Assembly (NCBI GenBank): GCA_010094045.1
Contig: ML986605.1
Coordinates: forward strand, 328,394-370,791
DNA: 42,398 nt
Reading direction: 5' to 3'
Source: Lojkania enalia
Taxonomy: Eukaryota; Ascomycota; Dothideomycetes; Pleosporales
Part shown: in pieces, positions 7,735 through 20,184 of the stretch
Layout of the letters: every line of letters begins with the position of its first letter
Numbering within the stretch: the stretch's first letter is position 1
Notes under the pieces: model-generated
Told to the model about the DNA's origin: nothing
The model's database searches: none
What the model saw: only the letters and a program-made list of their open reading frames with translations
Position numbers and translations under genes: made by a program

Positions 7735-10700
7735 GTTCTAGCCTTCTAGTAAAACTCCTTCAGCTTTATAGTATAGTTAGTTAGATTCTGTACTGGTTTC
7801 TATAAACTTTCCTCTTATAGGTATCTTTCCTACTTTACTAGATATCTCTACTAACGTCCGAACTATTTCCTGGCTAGTATATATTCTACTTTATATTTCT
7901 ATTCTAGTTCTATATTAATAGTTTCCTGTAGTAGTATATTATCTAGTACTAGTTCTAGTTTTAATTTATGAAATACTGGGTATATCTTTATATTTTCTAG
8001 TAGCTTTAGTTTAAAATTTATAGATCCGACCTATTCTTTAATTAGAAATAGTTCTATTCTTTTATAATCTAGCTTCTTTATAGGCCTCTTAATCTTTAAG
8101 TTTTTTGTTAATAAGAAAACTTTACCCTCCTCTTTAAAGGTTAGTTCCTTAACCCTTAGTTTATTAGCTTATTCTACTATTTTAAGGTTTCTTAACTAAA
8201 TCTTTTCCCTGAGCTAATCGTAGATTTCTTTTATTTCTCTAGCTTTCTAGTCTACTAGTAGAACTGGAGACTCTTTCTCGTTCTATTTCTAATATATAAT
8301 AGCTTTTCGTCCGTAGTTAGCTTTAAAAGGTATAATCTCTATTATACTTTAGGTTGTTCTATTATAGGCTATCTATACTATAGGCAACAATTTAACCTAA
8401 TTATCTTATTATTTATTAATATATATCTTTAGGTACGTTTCTAGGCTTTAGTTAACTTATTCTATCTAACTATCTATTTATAGGTGGAAGCTAGTCGACA
8501 TCTATTATTAGATTTCTATCCTTTCTATCTATCTTTACTAGTACTTAGATATGAACAACTTATTTCTATCTAAGGTAATATACTTTAGGACTCCGTGCTC
8601 CGCGAATACTATATATAACAACTCGTACGCTAGTTTAGGTACTATTATAGTTTCTAATACTAGTCTAAAGTGCGTATATTTTATTAACTAATCTACTATA
8701 TTTATAATTATATCGTATCTTCTTCTTAACCCTAGTTCTACTAACTCTAGTAACTTAGTTACGAAGTTAATTATAATCCATTTCTATAGTTCTTTAGGTG
8801 CTTCTAACAGCTGTAAGAGTCTATAAAGCTTATACCTTATAGTCTTATTCTTTCCGCATTCTAAACACTTACTTAGTATATCTTATACTTCCTTTCTTAT
8901 GTTGGTGAGGGTAAAGCTCTTCTTTAACCTTCGCTCTATTTCTACTACTCCTAGATACCTCTATTCTCGCAATTCGTATAATTCTTTTATTATCCGCTTT
9001 TATATATATAAATATATATATAGTTGCTTCTAAGTTGCGTTTTTAATTACTTTTACTTTATTACTACTTGTTAGATATTACTCTACTATCTATATATCTT
9101 TTAGCTTCTATTACCAGTTTTACTCTAGCGTAGTTAGTTTTATAACTTAGGCGACTTGTAGGTAGTTATATATAAGGGATCTATCTAATTCTTATCTTAG
9201 GATCGCGTCTCTTTTATACTTTTCTTTAGTTATATAGTCGGTTCTACGACTTAGTGCGTCTATAGCTGCATTTTCTAACCCTTTCTAGTGTATTATTCTG
9301 AAGTTGTAGTCTGCTAACCGTTCTACCCACCGTATTTGTCTTTCTATAAGTTCTTTTATTATTGTAAAGTATATAAGGTTCTTATAATCTATCTAGACTT
9401 TAAATAGGTATTTAGTTTCTACTAGGTATACTTGCTATTCTCTTAATACTTTAACTATTGCTAATAGTTCCTTGTTGTATATATTATAGTTGAGTTCTTC
9501 CAGTTTTATTTTCCTGGAAAAGTAGGCTCGTAGCTTCTACTTTCCATCTTCGTCTTGCTAACTTAAGTAAGCGCCTATTACTTTATCTAAAGTATCGGTT
9601 TCTACTTAGAATTACTTCTCTAGGTCTAGTATCCTTAGTATTAATACTAAGGTAAAGCAAGCTTTTAGTTCCTTAAAGGCTTTTTACTGCGCTTCTTACT
9701 ACTCGAACCTCTTTTCTTTCTTAGTAATCTCTATTAAGGGTGCTACTACTCTAGAATACCCACTTATAAATTTCCTATAAAAATTCGCAAAGCCTAAGAA
9801 AAATTAGACTTATTTAACTAAAGTAGATACTAGCTATTCTAGTATTACTTTAACCTTTTCTTGTTCTATCTCGATACTATCTCTAGATATCTAGAACCCT
9901 AGGAATTCTATTCCTGTTTTATAAAACTCGCATTTTTCTAGAGCTATAAGTAACTTATACTCCTATAGTTTCTCTAGTACTTTTCTAACGTGTTCTTTAT
10001 ACTCTCTTAATAATCCGTTCGTATAGACTAGAATATTATCTAAATATACTATTACGAATATATCTAAATATTCCCTTAATATATTATTTATAACTGTCTA
10101 GAAGGTTACTAGTATATTTATAAGTCTAAATAGTATTACTAGGTATTTAAAGAAACCTTCTCTTATCTTAAATGCTGTTTTCTATTCGTAGCCCTTCTTT
10201 ATCTAAATTTAGTAGTATTCTTCTCTTATATTAAACTTTATAAACTACTTAGCTCCTTATAACTAACTTATAAGTTCTATTATTCTAGGTAATAAGTATC
10301 TGTTTTTTTAGTTGTATTGTTTAGCTATCTATAGTCTATGTACAACCTTAGCTTGCTATTTTTCTTAGATACGAATAATATTAGTAATACTATTTTACTT
10401 TAGCTTAGTTATATATACCCTCTTGCTAAATTCTTTTAGATATACTTTCTAAGTTCTTTTCTTTATTCTCGGTTTAAATTATATATTAGACTAGGTTTTA
10501 GTTTCTTTTTATCCTTAATAATTATTTTATAGTCGTATTCCTTATATTTAGGTAACCCTCTATTTTCTACTTCTTTATATAGCCCTATAAATTTACTATA
10601 ATCCTTTTAGATTTCTTAAGATATATTATTGTCCTATAGTTCCTTATACACTTTTTAAACTACGATAATACCTAGTATCTATTTTATCTTCTTAAGATAT

Positions 10701-11180
10701 CTTACTATTATAGCTGCTAATACTCTCTATATTAACTATAGATCTGAAGGACGCCTTACTTTATACTATCCTACTACCCATTCCGTCTTAGATCGGCTCT
10801 ATAACCTATAAACTATCCCTTACTACTAATCTACTCTAGGATTATATTTAGCTAACTAGTCTATACTTAGTAATATATTAAATTTTCCTAGGTTTATAAT
10901 ATCGATACTCCTTATATCAGTATATCCTGCAACGTTAAGCGCTCGCTTCTTAGTTTCTATTAGTATAACTCTTCTACTATAGTCTATTAGCTTGTTATCT
11001 ACTAGGTGTATTATATAAGATACTACTTTTTCCCTCTATTTTATATTATTCTTATAAACCTATTATACTAATATAAACGTGTCTAAAGCTCTACTATTAA
11101 GTAGTACTCTAAACTTCCTCTTGTCGAACTCTACTCGGAGTATTATATATAAAAATACTATACTAGTAACCCTTCTAATA
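7735..11180 (-). pseudogene. Gypsy-A pol relic: protease, RT, RNase H, integrase, chromodomain
   Basis: Minus-strand polyprotein remnant in standard Ty3/gypsy order. Protease: LLNSRALDTF near 11070-11110, whose catalytic DSG is now NSR. Reverse transcriptase: VYLDNILVY, with YLDN at 10035-10046, the second Asp of YLDD changed to Asn. RNase H follows at about 9250-9700. Integrase: zinc-binding and core region about 8400-9000, including the GLLQ..E.P and DFVT-type stretch near 8760-8820, where the core Asp is Asn. Chromodomain: YKVEYILARK, then RYLVK and PVQNLTN, about 7745-7915. Many stops, nearly all at former Gln or Trp codons. The chromodomain suggests targeting to H3K9-methylated chromatin. 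Confidence 0.82.
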
Positions 11181-11469
11181 GCTTTCCTGCCTAGTTCCTT
11201 AATATAACTATTACTTTAGGGGCTGCTTAGTTTTTTAACTAAGGTGGGAAGAATTCTACCTTCTCCTTTTCTCCTCTATACAGTAGACATCTATTTATAC
11301 TATACCTTATCTATAGTTCTTAGGCGTGAGCGGTTTTTACTTGCTTACTATATATCTTATACTTCTATCCTAAGAAATACTATTGCTATTTAATTAATTG
11401 GTAGTTTTTATCTAATTCTTACTATCTAAGTACCTTAAATATATTTTAGTAATACTAGTATCTAACTAT

Positions 11470-12250
11470 ATATTATTTCTAGCTTAGTACTTTATATTCC
11501 TCTAAATATATATTGTTCTTAGGACGTTCCTCCTCCTTAGGTGTACTTACTCCCGTTATCTTACAAGCTATAATATTAAATCGTCCTCTAACATCTCCTT
11601 ACATCTCTCTTACCTCTAAAACTACCTTCTTTAGCTCTTCGGCTTCTATAATAATTTTACTAAACCGGTATAGATACTCTATTCTAAGGTAAATTAGACT
11701 TCTATAAATCTAACAGTACCTATTTTCTATATAATCTTCTATTTTATCTTAAGATAGTAAGATTCTTAGTAATAATTGTATATCTATTCTTAGCTATACT
11801 TCTAGCTTCGTCTTAATACCCTTATATGTCCAGTAATTATCCTGATAATAGCTAGCCTAATCTTTTTCGCAGCTGTCTTTGTAGAGTAGTATATACTTCT
11901 CTTTCTTACCTTTCGCTAGTTCTATAGGGTAGTTTTAATATATCTCTTATATATACTTAAATATTTCTTTATTTATAATCTTTCCTACTAATTTTACTAT
12001 AGTTTCTAATATATTCTAACTATCTTAAAACGTCGCTTCTTTGAACAGGATATTCTAGTATTTCTAGGGGTATAGTCTAGCCTAGTACGTTTTATTACAG
12101 ATCTAGTACTTCTTTTATTTTATTCTCTCGAGGATTATTATACTGTTAAGTCTTAGTACTCCTGGTAGATATTCTGTATATCTAATAACTACTACTACCC
12201 TCTTTAGCTATAGCTAATAATTGCTTTCTTTTTTTACTAAATAGTATATT
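11470..12250 (-). pseudogene. Extra coding frame between gag and protease of Gypsy-A
   Basis: A minus-strand frame of about 260 codons, with stops mostly at Gln-type positions, lies between gag and protease. It contains hydrophilic, Lys/Glu-rich stretches such as ELAKGKKEKYILLYKDSCE (near 11880-11930) and EELKKVVLEVREMQGDVRG (near 11600-11650). I recognise no domain. It may be the C-terminal part of a long gag, or a linker specific to this lineage. A classical CCHC knuckle could not be placed with confidence. Confidence 0.45.
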
Positions 12251-12539
12251 TCGCATCTATTATTTATATAATATATCTAGTACCTTATTAGTTGTTAGTA
12301 TCTATTAGCAGGTTACGCAGTTATTATTTAGGTTTCTTTCTTCCTGTTTAGATATTCTTTCGCATAGTACTCTTTCTATTTATATAGAAGGTACGCTCCC
12401 TCTTTAAGCCTTTCTTTCTTAAGACTACTCATCCTTAATCGTTAGTAGTTCTTTCTCTTATCCTTCTCGACTTTTCCAAGGACTATTAGATCACCGTTCT
12501 ATAGCGCCGTCTTACTTTCTTTTCTTACTGGCACGAATG

Positions 12540-13272
12540 TCTGTAGCTAAGATCTTTTCTCTATCTCTCGCTCGTGCTAATGGTTGTTAATTTTAACCGC
12601 TAATTCGATCATTTCTAATAGTTCTATTAGCCTTTCTTCTCTAGCTAGGTTATCCTTAACCTTGTCCTTAAGACCTTTATAGAAGATTCCTGCTAATACG
12701 CTATTATCCTATTCTAGTCTAGCGCTAAGTTTCTGGAATTCTGTAGTATAATCCGTTACCCTCTTAGTTTAGGTTAGCTTTAGTAGCTTCCTTTATACTT
12801 TCTATTCTACGTCTACTTCTCCGAAGACGTTTTAAACCTTATTCTTAAATTCTTCCCAGCTCTTAAAGAGTTCGTCTATAGATTCTCTAGTCTTTTTTAT
12901 ATTACCTCCATTCTCCAGCTAATCTGCTATAAATAGTTCGGCCTATACTAGTAGTATTTCTTCTATATTTATTATTATAGCTAAGATCTTATCCTTATTT
13001 AGGAAGAAGGTTGTGCTGTTAAACCTAAAGTACAGCTCTATTAATATAAGAAAAGGGTTAACATATTCTTTCTTACCGTTAAACTTTCTTAGTAAAGCTA
13101 TCTTAGCTTATACTTATTATTTAGCTTTAGCCAGGTCAGCTTTAGCTGCAGCTAGTTTATATTATATCTGTACGATATAAGTCTCCTATTTTTATACTTT
13201 CTACGCTATAGCTTCTTTTAGGGCTTATAGCCTTTAGGTTATTATAACTTAACTTTATAATGCAGTAGACAT
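12540..13272 (-). pseudogene. Gypsy-A gag relic (Ty3-type capsid)
   Basis: The minus strand opens with ATG at 13272, 41 nt inside the upstream LTR, and reads MSTAL followed by a heptad-like N-terminal region. It continues with KFNGKKEYVN, YFRFNSTTFF (about 13000-13040) and the capsid core W.EFKNKVQNVFGEVD, TTEFQKLSARLEQ and FYKGLKDKVKDNLA (about 12640-12850). This is the retrotransposon gag pattern (capsid that packages the element's RNA). Stops occur at Gln-type and Trp-type codons, but long stretches read cleanly. Decay is milder here than in Gypsy-B or Gypsy-C. Confidence 0.78.
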
Positions 13273-13313
13273 CTTTAGATAGTTCCTATTCTCTTAACGT
13301 TAGGTAGTTATTA

Positions 13314-13403
13314 TATTACTAACCTAAGTTCCTTATATACGTATAACGACCGCCGTTACAGTCGTACGCGTACCAGGGCCTTATTTACGTTAGGTTAGTA
13401 ATA
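13314..13403 (-). repeat. Gypsy-A right LTR (5' LTR in coding sense)
   Basis: 90 bp copy of 6379-6468. It begins TATTACTAACC (TG changed to TA) and ends GTTAGTAATA, followed by the ACAAG duplication. The hairpin (13346-13365) is weakened here by substitutions. Confidence 0.83.
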
Positions 13404-13408
13404 ACAAG

Positions 13409-16400
13409 TAGTTAGATAACTTAAGTACTAGCTATAATAGTAATATATAGAATATAGAATATATTTTAGCTGATTTAGGTAGCTTTAATCTATAAGCGTA
13501 CGAGGATATCTTTACAATAACTTTATAGGGGTCTATATTCTTCTAGTTAAACTTTTTTAACGGTCTTTATATACGTATATTTCTAGTATCTAGCTAGACT
13601 AGATTACTAATCTAGTAGTTAGAGGCTACTACGCGCTTACAGTTAGTATACTCTTATTAGAGCGCTTATATCTAAATAAGTTCTTCTCTAATATATTCTA
13701 TAATATCTTTTATCTTATTAACTAGTCTATTAGCTTTCTAGACTATTAGGGACTATTTTAGTAGTTAATAGATCTCTGTAAGCGGCTTAAAGCCTATTTA
13801 AAGGTGCTGGCTAAAGTAGGCTAGAAATAGAGAAACTTTTATTAATTTAGACACTATATTATTCGCTTTAAACTATGCTGTTAGCAGCTATTTAATCTAG
13901 TTATCTTATTTATAGCTAGTATAAGCTTAAAGAACTTATTCTATTATTACGTTAGTATTTTCTATCTAACTATTAGTCTTTAGATAGAAGCTGGTTAATA
14001 TATATATATTAATTTATAGCTATCTATAGAGCTTTTAGTAGAAGGTAAAAATAAACTATATCTTATAATCAGACGTAATAGTATATAGTAGTTTATAGTA
14101 AACCTATATATAGCGACAAAATAGTTAGATAATATTAGAAGCTTCGATTCTTACGTATAATATTAGGTATCTATACTTACTAAGCCTATTAACTACTACT
14201 ATAATATTTATACAACCTTCTAATTCTAGTAGATTAGTTATAAAATCTATAGAGATATCTTAAAACCTTTATTTAGGTATAGATAACGGTTTTAATAATC
14301 TATAATACTTCTCTCTAGAAGTTTTACTTCTTTAATATATATAATAACAGCCTATATATTATTATACTAAGTCGAATATCTTTAACTAATAGTACTTATA
14401 CTAGAGTAGTTCTAAGGTCTTTCTTCAACTAGAATATCTGCTAGATAGTAAGTTGTAGATAGCTTATAATAGTTTAAACTTTAGCTTATTATAGTCTAAT
14501 ACTATAAGTTAATTTTAATAGTATAGTTAGTTGTTATACTTTTTATAGTTAGCTAGAATTAGAAGCTTAAATTAATAGGCTTCTTCTCTTAGTAGCTTTA
14601 GGGTATCTTAGATTAGATTATTATTTAAGTATTCTTCGTCGATAATCTCTATAATCGATTAGCCTACTTCTATCTATTAGAATAGTTTAGAACGAAGTAA
14701 TATCTATTAATAACCTCTACAGGCCTCTTCTTATATAAGCTCGTCCTATAACCTTTAAGTTAAGGTATTAGACTTCTCTCTAAGTTTTCCGGGTTAATAT
14801 ATAATACTAAAGTTAAACCTTAATAGATATTTTAACTAATAGACCTATTAGTAGTTTAACTACTTTATTATTATAAAGTATTATAGGTTCTTATAATCGC
14901 TTAGTACTTCTATAGGAAATACTACACCTTCTAATTCAGGCCTCTATTATTTAAAATATCGGATAATCGCGAGTAGTTCCTTATTATATATTTTATAGTT
15001 GCTTTTAGTAGAGTTTATATACTTAGAGAAATAGATAATAGATCTTAGTTTACTATTAACGCCTCTCTAAGATAGTATACTAGTTGTTATAAAGTTAGAC
15101 GCGTTAGCTTCTACTACTATTAGTAGTTTAGGGTTAAAGTATTAGAGAATTAGTATAAAGATAAAAGCATCCTTTAAGTAGTTAAAAGAATATTAATAGC
15201 TATTATTCTAGTTAAATCGAGTGTTCTTCTTAGTTAGAGCTACTAAGGGGGAGACTTTTTATAAAAAGTTGCTAATAAATTATTAGTAGAAGTTCGCGAA
15301 GCTTATAAAGGCTTAAATATCTTTTATATTCTTAGAGTATTCCTAGTTAATAATTGTCTCTACCTTCTTTAAGTCTATATAGATCCCTTCTATAGTAATT
15401 ATATACCCTAGGTAGATTACTTCTAACTAGTAGAACTTATATTTATCTATATTAAACTATAAACTATTCGCTTTTAAGGCTTTAAAAACTAGCTAGATAT
15501 ACTACTTATAATCTTTTAGATTCTTACTAAATATTAGGATATTATTAATATAGGTAGTATAGAATATATTAAGATATAGTTTTATTATATTATTTATAAA
15601 GTACTAGAACGTGTTTAGAATATTAGCTAGGCTAAAAAGTATTACTAGATATTTAAATAGCCTGTAGCGTGTATAAAAGGTAGTCTTCTATTTATCTTCT
15701 TTAACAATTCTTAGCTTATTAAACGTGGTAATAATATTAAGTTTTATATAGTATTTAGCCTTACTAAATTAGGCTAATATTTCTTAGATTAGTAGAATCG
15801 GGTATTAGTTCTTAATAGTAATAGTATTTAGGGCTCTATAGTCTACGCAGAATTAGAAACCATCTTTAGATTTCTTTATAAAGATTATAGATATAGCTAC
15901 TAGTAATAAGTTTACTCTAATAAATCTCTTAGACAATTTCTTGTTAAGGTACTTTCTTAGTACCTTTAACTCGTTCTAAGATATCCTATAAAGTAGACCG
16001 AAGCTAGCTTACTTACTATTCTCTAATTTAATCTTATAATTATATAATTATTATTTAAGCAGTTTATCTATATTTTTATATAAGAAGATAGATAATAGAT
16101 TATAGTATTCTTTAGGTACTTTAGTAATAGGGCTAGTATATACTTTTAAGGCTAGAGCCTTATTAATATTAGCTATTAATATAGCGAAGATTTTATAGTT
16201 AGATTATTAGAAGAGTTAGACTAGTAGTACGGCGCCTATATAGTATATATCTAGCTATAGTATAGACTTTAGATATTTAGGCTTAGATAGATCTTCTTAA
16301 CTATAATCTTTATCTAAGGTTAAGTTGGTTTTAGTTTTAAATTCTTTTAACTAGTATAGTCTCTTAAGTAGCTAGTAATTATATCGGGTATAGTTTAATA

Positions 16401-16900
16401 GGCGGAGTTTTAAATAGTACTATCTAGGCTTTATACTATATAGAGGTTGTAAATTAGTTACTTTAAGATCTCCTTTTATATTAGGTTTAAGTAGTTTACA
16501 ATCTTTAATAACTATTTAAGCAGCCTATTAGCAGGCGGTAGTACTAGTAGATTATAAGTATTAAGTTAAGTATTAGTTAGTAGTAAAGACTAGCTATTTA
16601 TTCTTATAGTCTAGATTTATATAATACTTATATATCTATAGCTATTTTAGAATTAACTAGTATTTTTCTAGTATAGTTATATAGAGACGTACTATTTCTA
16701 AATAGTTCAGGTGTTAGAGGGTTAAGATAATTAAATAGGAAATAGTCTTCTTATAGAGAACTTCTCTATTAAAGCCGGTTGAGTATAAGTTATATAAGAG
16801 TTATATCTTTTAGAGTTTTAGGGTGTATACGAGGTTTCTATAGATATAACTATAACTAGTAGCCCCAGTATTAATAAGAATATTAATATCTTACTAGACT
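13409..16900 (-). pseudogene. Gypsy-B pol relic: protease, RT, RNase H, integrase
   Basis: Minus-strand pol of Gypsy-B, right of the Gypsy-A insert. Protease: LINTGATSY, with NTGATS at 16855-16872 (first Asp of DTG now Asn). Reverse transcriptase: FYTTYINNILI, with YINN at 15541-15552, both Asp of the YIDD box changed to Asn. RNase H region about 14850-15100. Integrase core: SIPK..F.DISIDFITNLLE near 14215-14300. Integrase C-terminus: NIDPYKVI.KISSYAYRL at about 13490-13550, running into the Gypsy-A boundary. Its chromodomain lies at 6180-6378. Dead through stops and lost catalytic residues. Confidence 0.8.
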
Positions 16901-17449
16901 AGGTCTTAATAGATTAAGAAAGGAGCTAGAATCTAGTAGTTCTATAACTATTTCTATAAGAGCTAGTTTTATAAGTATATAAAGATTTAGTATAAGTATA
17001 GTTTTAAAAAGTAACTTACTTCTAGAATAGACCTTTTAATAATATTCTAGTTAGTAAGGCTGGCTACGTTTAAGAGTAAGAGTAATAGCCTTATCTATAA
17101 GATAATAAGTATATTAAGGATTAGTTAGAAGATTAGTTAGAGAATCGAGAGTAGAACCTATAAAGTATAGTAGAACTCTAAGACCCTTAACAGATTAATA
17201 GTAGAAGAGTACTATATTCTAGCGAAATATATCTCTTACTACTATACTTATAATAGTATTCTTTACAGCAGCGTCTTTCTTATTTATTAAAGCTTATAGA
17301 CATATAACTAGAAGTATTAAGTCCTATAGTATTCAGGTCCTTCTAATAAGTAGTATAATACTTCGGTTATTTATAGTAGTTGCTGGATAGATAATATAGG
17401 TTAGTATTATATAGGGAAATTAGGTTAGTATAGTTGTTTAGGGTACTAG

Positions 17450-18190
17450 GTATTATAATACCTATTATAGTATAGTAGAGCTTATTAGAGAGAGAATATT
17501 AGAAATATATAATTTGTCTAGTCTTATTTAGTTTAGTATCTACAATCAGGCGTCGGAATTTAGTAAAGTAAGTAGGGAACCTACTTTAGCCTTACTTTAA
17601 GGTCTCTAGCTTACTCTATACTATAGTCTCCTTATTCTAGTTACTATAGGTAGATTCTAAGAAGGCGACTAAGCTATTTATAGAGTTAATACCCTTATCT
17701 ATTAATAGATTAACTAATATTACTAGGTCTTATTCTAGATAGGAATAGATATATAGAAGGTAGGTACGTTTAGTTAGGTATTAGTTAGCATTTCCTTCTA
17801 ATTTATAGTAGAGCTTTTTAATAAAGTATAAAAGCTTTAAACATTTACTAGAAAATATTAGAGAGTTAGATAAGTAGTTAAAATAGAAATATAAGTTATA
17901 TATAGTTTTAGGCGGATTAAGAGTTAATATAGATATCTATTTAGAAGCTAGGGTTATAGGTTAAGTTAGGTTAAGGGCGGGTAATAGTTCTATTACTATT
18001 AATATACTAGTAGCTGGTAGAAGAGTAGCTATTTAATAGCTACTAAATTCTCTTTATATTACTTTAAAATCTAACTTATAGTAGTTCTCCTAGGTTATTA
18101 AGGCTTCTACTAGCATCTTATTCTTCTACTATAAAGAGTCCAGTTTACCTTAGATCTCTTTAAGTATATTAATAAACGTGTTCTTATCTA
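17450..18190 (-). pseudogene. Gypsy-B gag relic
   Basis: On the minus strand a gag-like region reads YKLEGNAN near 17790 and then LVAFLESTYSN. It continues with ETLK.G.SRFPTYFTKFRRL at about 17540-17610, the usual end of a Ty3-type capsid domain. It starts just inside the upstream LTR (18221). Region 16900-17450 is decayed sequence between gag and protease in which I can name nothing. Confidence 0.68.
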
Positions 18191-18220
18191 TAGTATATAA
18201 TAGTAGATAACGTAATATAA

Positions 18221-18310
18221 TATTACGGACGCTTATATATAGTTAGTTAATCGTACTTTAAGTAGTTAACTCTATTACTATATATTATATATAAATATTA
18301 AGATGTTATA
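18221..18310 (-). repeat. Gypsy-B right LTR, first part
   Basis: First 90 bp of the right LTR (TATTACGGAC...), matching 5502-5591. It is interrupted at the TA at 18309-18310 by Pogo-B copy 2 and continues at 20185. Confidence 0.87.
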
Positions 18311-20182
18311 ATATATAGTATAAGCGAGCTGATTACTTAAACGAGCTAATTATAATACTAAAACTCTACTAAAATCGCGATAATTATACTTTATAATATT
18401 ATACTATAACTAACAACTGTAGAATTAATTTAGAAAGAAGCTAGAATACAGCTTATACTTTAAGCTCTTTAATAAGACGCGATACTAACTATATATCACG
18501 TTGCATTAATCTATAATATCTCCTAAAGTATACTTAGTATATAAAAGCGAGGAACAGCTCTATAACGCGATTGCCGGCCTAATTTAATAAAGCTTAGTAT
18601 GACTAAGGAGTAGGTAATTGTTTAGTATATACTAGATCTAGATATAAGAGAATTTCCGCTGCGGCTTACTACTATTTAAAATATAGCTAATTTACTACTA
18701 GCTGCGCGCTCTACTAGCTAGGTTAGAAAAAACTAGATAGAGAACTTTATTAAACGTACGCCTGAGCTTAAGGTTAAATTTAATTAAAAGTACAACTATT
18801 TAAGAGCTAAATATAAGGATTCTAAGGTTATAGAAGGCTGGTTCTACCTTATATAGAATATAAAGGTTAAGTATAGTATTATTAATAAAAATATATACAA
18901 CTTTAATAAATTAAACTTTATAATAGACGTAATATCGATAGAAGTAGTAGTTACTAGCTCTAAGAGACGGAATCGACTAAAGCAGCTCCAGCTAGATAAT
19001 CGCGAGTAGACTACAGTTATCTAGAGTATTAATACGATAGGATAAGTAATACTACCTTTTATTATCTTTACAGACACCTACTACCTCTCTATATAGTATA
19101 AAGAAGATAATATTCCACCAACCTAGGTTATACAGGTTACTAATAACGGCTGGACGATAAATAATATTAGTATTAAGTAGTTAAAGTACTTTAATATATA
19201 TATAAAGGATTGTACTATTAGTATATATTAATTGCTAATTCTTAACAGCTATAAGAGCTATAACTCGCTTAAATTTAGACAGCTCTATAAAGAAAAGAAT
19301 ATTATTACTCTCTATATACCTCCACATTTATTATACCTACTACAGCTATTAGATGTAGGTTATTTCTCTCCTTTAAAGACTATATATAGGTGCTAAGTCG
19401 AGCAGTTAATGTGCGGTTATATTAACTATATTATAAAAATCGAGTTCTTACTCTACTTTAAAGTAGCTTTTAACGTAGTAATTATGAAGAGTAATATCCT
19501 AAGTAGCTTTTAAGGTGCTAGCCTAGTTCTATTTAACTTAGATATAATATTATTAAAGCTTAAAGTTTAACTATATACGTTAATACCCTCTATAGTTAAA
19601 GATACCCCTTAAGAGTTAAAAATACTAAGTAATCCTATTAAATTTAGGTCTTAATCTACGTACGTTTAATTAAGAGTTTAAAAGCACCTAGATAGCTCGC
19701 CTATTTTAATAGTAGAGGCGTTTAAATAGTTTATAAAGGGTGCTACATATATAATATATAAAAACGTACTATTACGCGCTTAGGTTACTAAGCTTTAAAC
19801 AGCTAATAAGGCTGCTATATAACGTCGATCGCATAAAAGAAAGCGTATATAGAAGAAAGGCAACCTAATAATTAAAGAAGACGCTTAATTAACTGCTCTA
19901 AAAGATTTTAGCGCTTATACTAATAGGAAGAAGGGTAGGAAGAAGGCGCGTGTTAATAGAGACCAGCCAACTTAAAGGTGCTGTAGGTAGTATAGTAAGA
20001 CTAGGTATAACTCGCGGACGTATAAAAATGATACTATAGATATAGAAGAATAGGCTACTATATTATATAGTATAATAGAATGTAAGAAAGTATAATATTT
20101 TGCGAAAAGTAGTCGTAATTTTAGTATGGTCTTAGTATTATAATTAGCTCGCTTAGGTGATTAGCTCGCTTATACTGTATAT
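18311..20182 (+). mobile_element. Pogo-B copy 2, full length (1,872 bp), inside a Gypsy-B LTR
   Basis: A complete Pogo-B element with both terminal inverted repeats: ATATATAGTATAAGCGAG at the left and its inverted counterpart ending at 20182. TA target sites lie at 18309-18310 and 20183-20184. It is exactly as long as copy 3 (30830-32701). Each end carries two tandem TAAGCGAGCT-type motifs. It splits the right LTR of Gypsy-B, as comparison with the intact left LTR shows. Confidence 0.9.
18600..20075 (+). pseudogene. Pogo-B copy 2 transposase relic
   Basis: Plus-strand Fot1/pogo transposase remnant with RIP-type stops. Seen in order: a DNA-binding region (about 18630-18800); YNFNKLNFI near 18897-18923, with the first catalytic Asp now Asn; TNNGWTINNISIK near 19138-19180; ILNSYKSY near 19240, with the second Asp now Asn; LLDVGYF near 19350, with the third Asp kept. 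It ends in a zinc-knuckle remnant, RCCR.YSKTRYNSRTY, at about 19976-20020, where Cys and His positions have become Tyr. Such a C-terminal knuckle is common in fungal pogo transposases. Confidence 0.82.
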
Positions 20183-20184
20183 TA

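Larger units (their letters stand above)
6379..13403 (-). mobile_element. Gypsy-A, Ty3/gypsy chromovirus with very short LTRs
   Basis: A 7,025 bp LTR retrotransposon inserted inside Gypsy-B. The LTRs are 90 bp each (6379-6468 and 13314-13403), with ACAAG duplicated on both sides (6374-6378 and 13404-13408). On the minus strand it shows gag, an extra frame, protease, reverse transcriptase/RNase H, integrase and chromodomain. A separate protein-like frame reads the opposite way at about 7140-7700. It keeps longer readable stretches than its neighbours, especially in gag, so it is probably one of the younger insertions. No tRNA primer site is obvious in the 41 nt between the upstream LTR and gag. 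Self-priming is possible but not shown. Confidence 0.88.

Noticed and set aside
7540..8400. Continuation of the antisense Gypsy-A frame beyond 7700
   Set aside because: The plus-strand frame loses coherence past about 7700, where the minus-strand chromodomain and integrase frame becomes the clear coding signal.
17220..17300. CCHC zinc knuckle in Gypsy-B gag
   Set aside because: A Cys-containing stretch is present on the minus strand, but its spacing does not fit CX2CX4HX4C even when RIP changes are allowed for.
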